This document shows, piece by piece, positions 63,285 to 64,000 of a stretch of DNA of 64,000 nt. Position numbers and translations under genes: made by a program. The notes below the pieces were generated by a model, which was not told the DNA's origin, searched no databases, and was given only the letters and a program-made list of their open reading frames with translations. Origin of the DNA: Silvimonas terrae (lineage in GTDB: Bacteria > Pseudomonadota > Gammaproteobacteria > Burkholderiales > Chitinibacteraceae). Each line of letters starts with the position of its first letter. The stretch's first letter is position 1. The stretch lies in assembly GCF_014202765.1 (NCBI RefSeq), contig NZ_JACHHN010000001.1, positions 456,118-520,117 of the forward strand, written 5' to 3'.

Positions 63285-64000
63285 ATGCCGCACAATAGCT
63301 CCCGGCTACCTGCGCTGGTGATCCAGTTTGCGCCAGATGACCAACCGGCGTACCTCGGTACATGGCTTGATCGAGTGGGTCAGCCATGGCAACTGGCCAA
63401 AACAGATGAAGGTGTGGATTTGCCCACCAGCATTGCCGGTTTTGGCGGTTTGGCATTGTTGGGTGGTGTGATGGGCGCCAATGATGATTTACCCGCATTG
63501 CGTCAGGCGGAGGCCTTGATCCGTGACGCGTTTACCCGGGGTATTCCGGTTATTGGGCATTGCCTGGGTGGGCAGTTGATGGCGCGGGCGCTGGGCTCGC
63601 CCGTTACCCGGGGTGCGCAACCGGAAATCGGCTGGACGCAGATCACCATCAATGATCACCCGCTGGCGCGCTACTGGTTTGGTGAGCACACCGGGCCGTG
63701 TGTCATGCAATGGCATTACGATACCTTCGCCACGCCAGAAGCCGCCACGCGGCTGGCGGTCAGCCCCGGTTGCGCCAATCAGGCCTTTGCGCTGGGTGAA
63801 CTTCACCTGGGCATGCAGTTTCATATTGAGGTGGATACCCCCAAGATCGGCGGCTGGCTGCACACCAGCGCGCACGAGGTGGAGGAGGCCGCTGGTGAGC
63901 CCTGGGTGCAGTCCCCAGGGTTGATTGAAATTTCAACGCGACAGCAAATAGCGGCCAGTCAGCGACTGGCCGATCATATTTATCACCGCTGGTTGAGCCG
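63285..64000 (+). CDS. Class I glutamine amidotransferase-family protein (runs off the window)
   Basis: An open frame of at least 238 codons runs to the window edge with no stop. It begins one base after the aminotransferase stop (TGA-G-ATG). The amidotransferase triad is visible: Cys93 in GHCLGGQLMARALG, and His180 and Glu182 in QFHIEVDT. The start reads MPHNSSRLPALVIQFAPDDQ (20 residues), and WHYDTFATP, the family substrate loop, follows. It is probably cytoplasmic and resembles stand-alone GATases of the GMP synthase-like type. Its pairing with the aminotransferase is fixed by the one-base spacing, so a linked amine pathway step is likely, such as hydrolysis of a glutamyl amide as PuuD does. 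Confidence 0.85.
   Translation, partial: MPHNSSRLPALVIQFAPDDQPAYLGTWLDRVGQPWQLAKTDEGVDLPTSIAGFGGLALLGGVMGANDDLPALRQAEALIRDAFTRGIPVIGHCLGGQLMARALGSPVTRGAQPEIGWTQITINDHPLARYWFGEHTGPCVMQWHYDTFATPEAATRLAVSPGCANQAFALGELHLGMQFHIEVDTPKIGGWLHTSAHEVEEAAGEPWVQSPGLIEISTRQQIAASQRLADHIYHRWLS

Overview
The window is about 60% GC and looks like a betaproteobacterial chromosome. The gene content and the very abundant short interspersed repeats (including dRS3-like ATTCC-N-GGAAT palindromes) suggest the Neisseriales, perhaps the Chitinibacter/Chromobacterium side. That placement is an inference from gene content, not a phylogeny. I see no rRNA, tRNA, insertion sequence, phage or CRISPR array. The sequence is ordinary chromosome, organised as compact functional islands separated by repeat-filled gaps.

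Layout. 0-1.8 kb: sbcCD nuclease genes (sbcC cut by the window edge). 2.1-4.7 kb: a lipoprotein and an M3-type metallopeptidase. 4.9-19.9 kb: a sugar-utilisation locus built as two divergent modules, each with its own ROK-family regulator. Module 1 (minus strand) holds a Gfo/Idh/MocA oxidoreductase, an AlsBAC-type sugar ABC transporter, a HAD phosphatase, a D-2-hydroxyacid dehydrogenase and two overlapping mutarotase-superfamily genes. Module 2 holds a D-tagatose/D-allulose 3-epimerase-type enzyme and a P-loop sugar/nucleoside-type kinase. Two small unrelated genes (DUF3224, a secreted protein) lie between the modules. 19.9-23 kb: small genes of unknown function (proline-rich, DUF4142-like, DUF2185, DUF1345, DUF2325). 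23.2-32.3 kb: a recC-recB-recD operon with overlapping genes. 32.3-39.4 kb: a small secreted protein, RarD permease, zinc metallopeptidase (YpfJ type), small lipoprotein, ArfB ribosome-rescue hydrolase, a small acidic protein, a 255-bp triple tandem repeat and a chemoreceptor.

39.4-64 kb is a putrescine/GABA catabolic island: a GabR-like MocR regulator divergent from gabT and gabD, an AraC regulator, puuD, puuA, spuC-type aminotransferase, the PotFGHI putrescine transporter, a DUF3138-type porin, puuB, puuC, and a final pair made of a class III aminotransferase and a class I glutamine amidotransferase that runs off the window. Together these genes can carry putrescine from the periplasm through gamma-glutamylation, oxidation and hydrolysis to GABA, then to succinate semialdehyde and succinate.

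The least explained part of the window is its repeats. At least five families recur: paired TAGCCCGGATGAAGC elements; TAGGGTGGATTCGG terminal-inverted elements; dRS3-like ATTCCGGC/GCCGGAAT palindromes; a 200-300 bp element with a TTTCTTTGGCGAAGCAAAGAAA-type core (22 nt, split here as TTTCTTTGGCG + AAGCAAAGAAA) carrying a CAACAG microsatellite; and a GTGAGGGGTGAGG element that fits exactly between the stop codon of one operon gene and the Shine-Dalgarno of the next at three separate operon junctions.
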